7,074 nt of DNA from Desulfobacterales bacterium (GTDB lineage Bacteria; Desulfobacterota; Desulfobacteria; Desulfobacterales; JAHIVH01). Positions 6,568 through 7,074 of the stretch are shown here, piece by piece. Within the stretch, counting starts at the first letter, position 1. The number at the start of each line of letters is the position of its first letter. Where the stretch lies: the NCBI GenBank assembly GCA_020056645.1, contig JAGVHJ010000158.1, positions 1 to 7,074 on the forward strand, written 5' to 3'. The notes below the pieces were generated by a model, which saw only the letters and a program-made list of their open reading frames with translations, was not told the DNA's origin and did no database searches. Position numbers and translations under genes: made by a program.

Positions 6568-7074
6568 TTAGCCCAGAAAAGATAGCTTGAAGTAATACAA
6601 GAGCGGCCCAGCGAAAAGAAGACCGTCAATGCGGTCCAGCATGCCGCCATGCCCTGGCAGGATCTTCCCCGAATCTTTGATATTCCCTTCCCGTTTGAGG
6701 GCCGACTCAAAGAGGTCGCCCACCACGCCGGTTATCCCCAGAACGAGCAGAAGGATGGTTCCCGCCACCCAGGATAGTTCCGGAAGGAAATAGTACCTAT
6801 AGGCTCCTCCCAGAATCTGAATGCAGAGCAGTGCTCCGATCAGGCCTTCAACGGTTTTTCCCGGACTCACCTGGGGCGCGAGCTTGTGTTTTCCAAAATA
6901 GGTTCCCGAAAAATAGGCGCCCGTGTCGCCTGCGGCGACGGTCAGAAGAAGAAAAAAAATCCAGAGCGCCCCCTTTTCTCCATTTCTCAGGAGCACCAAG
7001 CTGGATAAAAAAAGGGGTACGTAAATGAGGCCACATACCTGACGGGATAGGATATTGAGAACAGGGGAGCCGGC
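6568..7074 (-). CDS. cdsA: Phosphatidate cytidylyltransferase, 3' part only
   Basis: This integral inner-membrane enzyme makes CDP-diacylglycerol from phosphatidic acid and CTP, the branch point for bacterial phospholipids. The window holds the last 168 residues. The frame stays open to the right edge, so the start lies outside; the family is about 270-280 residues, and roughly 100 or more are missing. The CDS family signature is complete at visible residues 124-150: SALKR, KDSGK, then PGHGGMLDRID. Upstream is AAGDTGAYFSGTYFG (47-61) followed by SPGKTVEG (70-77), also typical. Hydrophobic stretches fit several membrane helices. A TTG at 6999-6997 could be mistaken for a start, but the continuing frame and the incomplete domain rule this out. 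It precedes dxr, the usual gene order. The gene is truncated by the window and shows no sign of being broken. Confidence 0.95.
   Translation of the reverse strand, partial: AGSPVLNILSRQVCGLIYVPLFLSSLVLLRNGEKGALWIFFLLLTVAAGDTGAYFSGTYFGKHKLAPQVSPGKTVEGLIGALLCIQILGGAYRYYFLPELSWVAGTILLLVLGITGVVGDLFESALKREGNIKDSGKILPGHGGMLDRIDGLLFAGPLLYYFKLSFLG

Larger units (their letters stand above)
400..7074 (-). other. Probable operon cdsA-dxr-rseP-purL-purQ
   Basis: Five same-strand genes are separated by 44, 16 and 55 bp and a 4-bp overlap. No hairpin-plus-T-run or convincing promoter is visible in the gaps. The first three form a cluster conserved in Gram-negative bacteria, usually preceded by frr and uppS, which would lie right of the window. 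That they share one transcript is inferred from spacing. The 55-bp rseP-purL gap is the most likely place for a separate promoter, although I could not identify one. Confidence 0.65.

Noticed and set aside
6568..6999. A short, complete 143-residue CdsA starting at a TTG
   Set aside because: The frame runs open to the window edge, the residues before the TTG continue the membrane-protein pattern, and the family needs about 270 residues. The gene is cut by the window and is not short.

Overview
The window is a 7.1-kb stretch of bacterial chromosome. Five genes, all on the minus strand, fill positions 400-7074, and a 399-bp gene-free region lies at the left end. In transcription order (right to left) the genes are cdsA (5' end cut by the window edge), dxr, rseP, purL and purQ. 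The run cdsA-dxr-rseP is a conserved envelope and isoprenoid cluster in Gram-negative bacteria. A long PurL of about 1000 residues with a PurS-like N-terminus, next to a separate PurQ, suggests a deltaproteobacterium (Desulfobacterota). That placement is inferred from gene order and protein style and has not been tested by a search.

Operon: the gaps are 44 bp (cdsA-dxr), 16 bp (dxr-rseP) and 55 bp (rseP-purL), and purL and purQ overlap by 4 bp (ATGA). No convincing internal promoter is visible, so one transcript starting beyond the right edge could cover all five genes. CdsA makes CDP-diacylglycerol for phospholipids. Dxr catalyses the committed step of the MEP isoprenoid pathway. RseP is an inner-membrane site-2 protease. 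PurL and PurQ together form the FGAM synthase of purine biosynthesis. Catalytic motifs are intact in every gene, and all frames are open across long homopolymer runs (G9 in purQ, G8 in purL).

Left region (1-399): just after purQ is a GC-rich dyad (329-383) that may act as a terminator. Beyond it is the most distinctive object in the window. This is a 167-bp element (156-322) bounded by perfect 14-bp inverted repeats, flanked on both sides by TAA, and filled with internal hairpins. It looks like a non-autonomous miniature inverted-repeat element. Next to it lies a second 8-bp dyad (107-154) enclosing two identical T-rich tracts. Positions 1-106 hold nothing I can assign.

Overall the window is housekeeping chromosome. 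I see no undescribed multi-gene system. The items worth following up are the intergenic element, the linkage of purine genes to the envelope cluster, and the unusual residues in one PurL motif.
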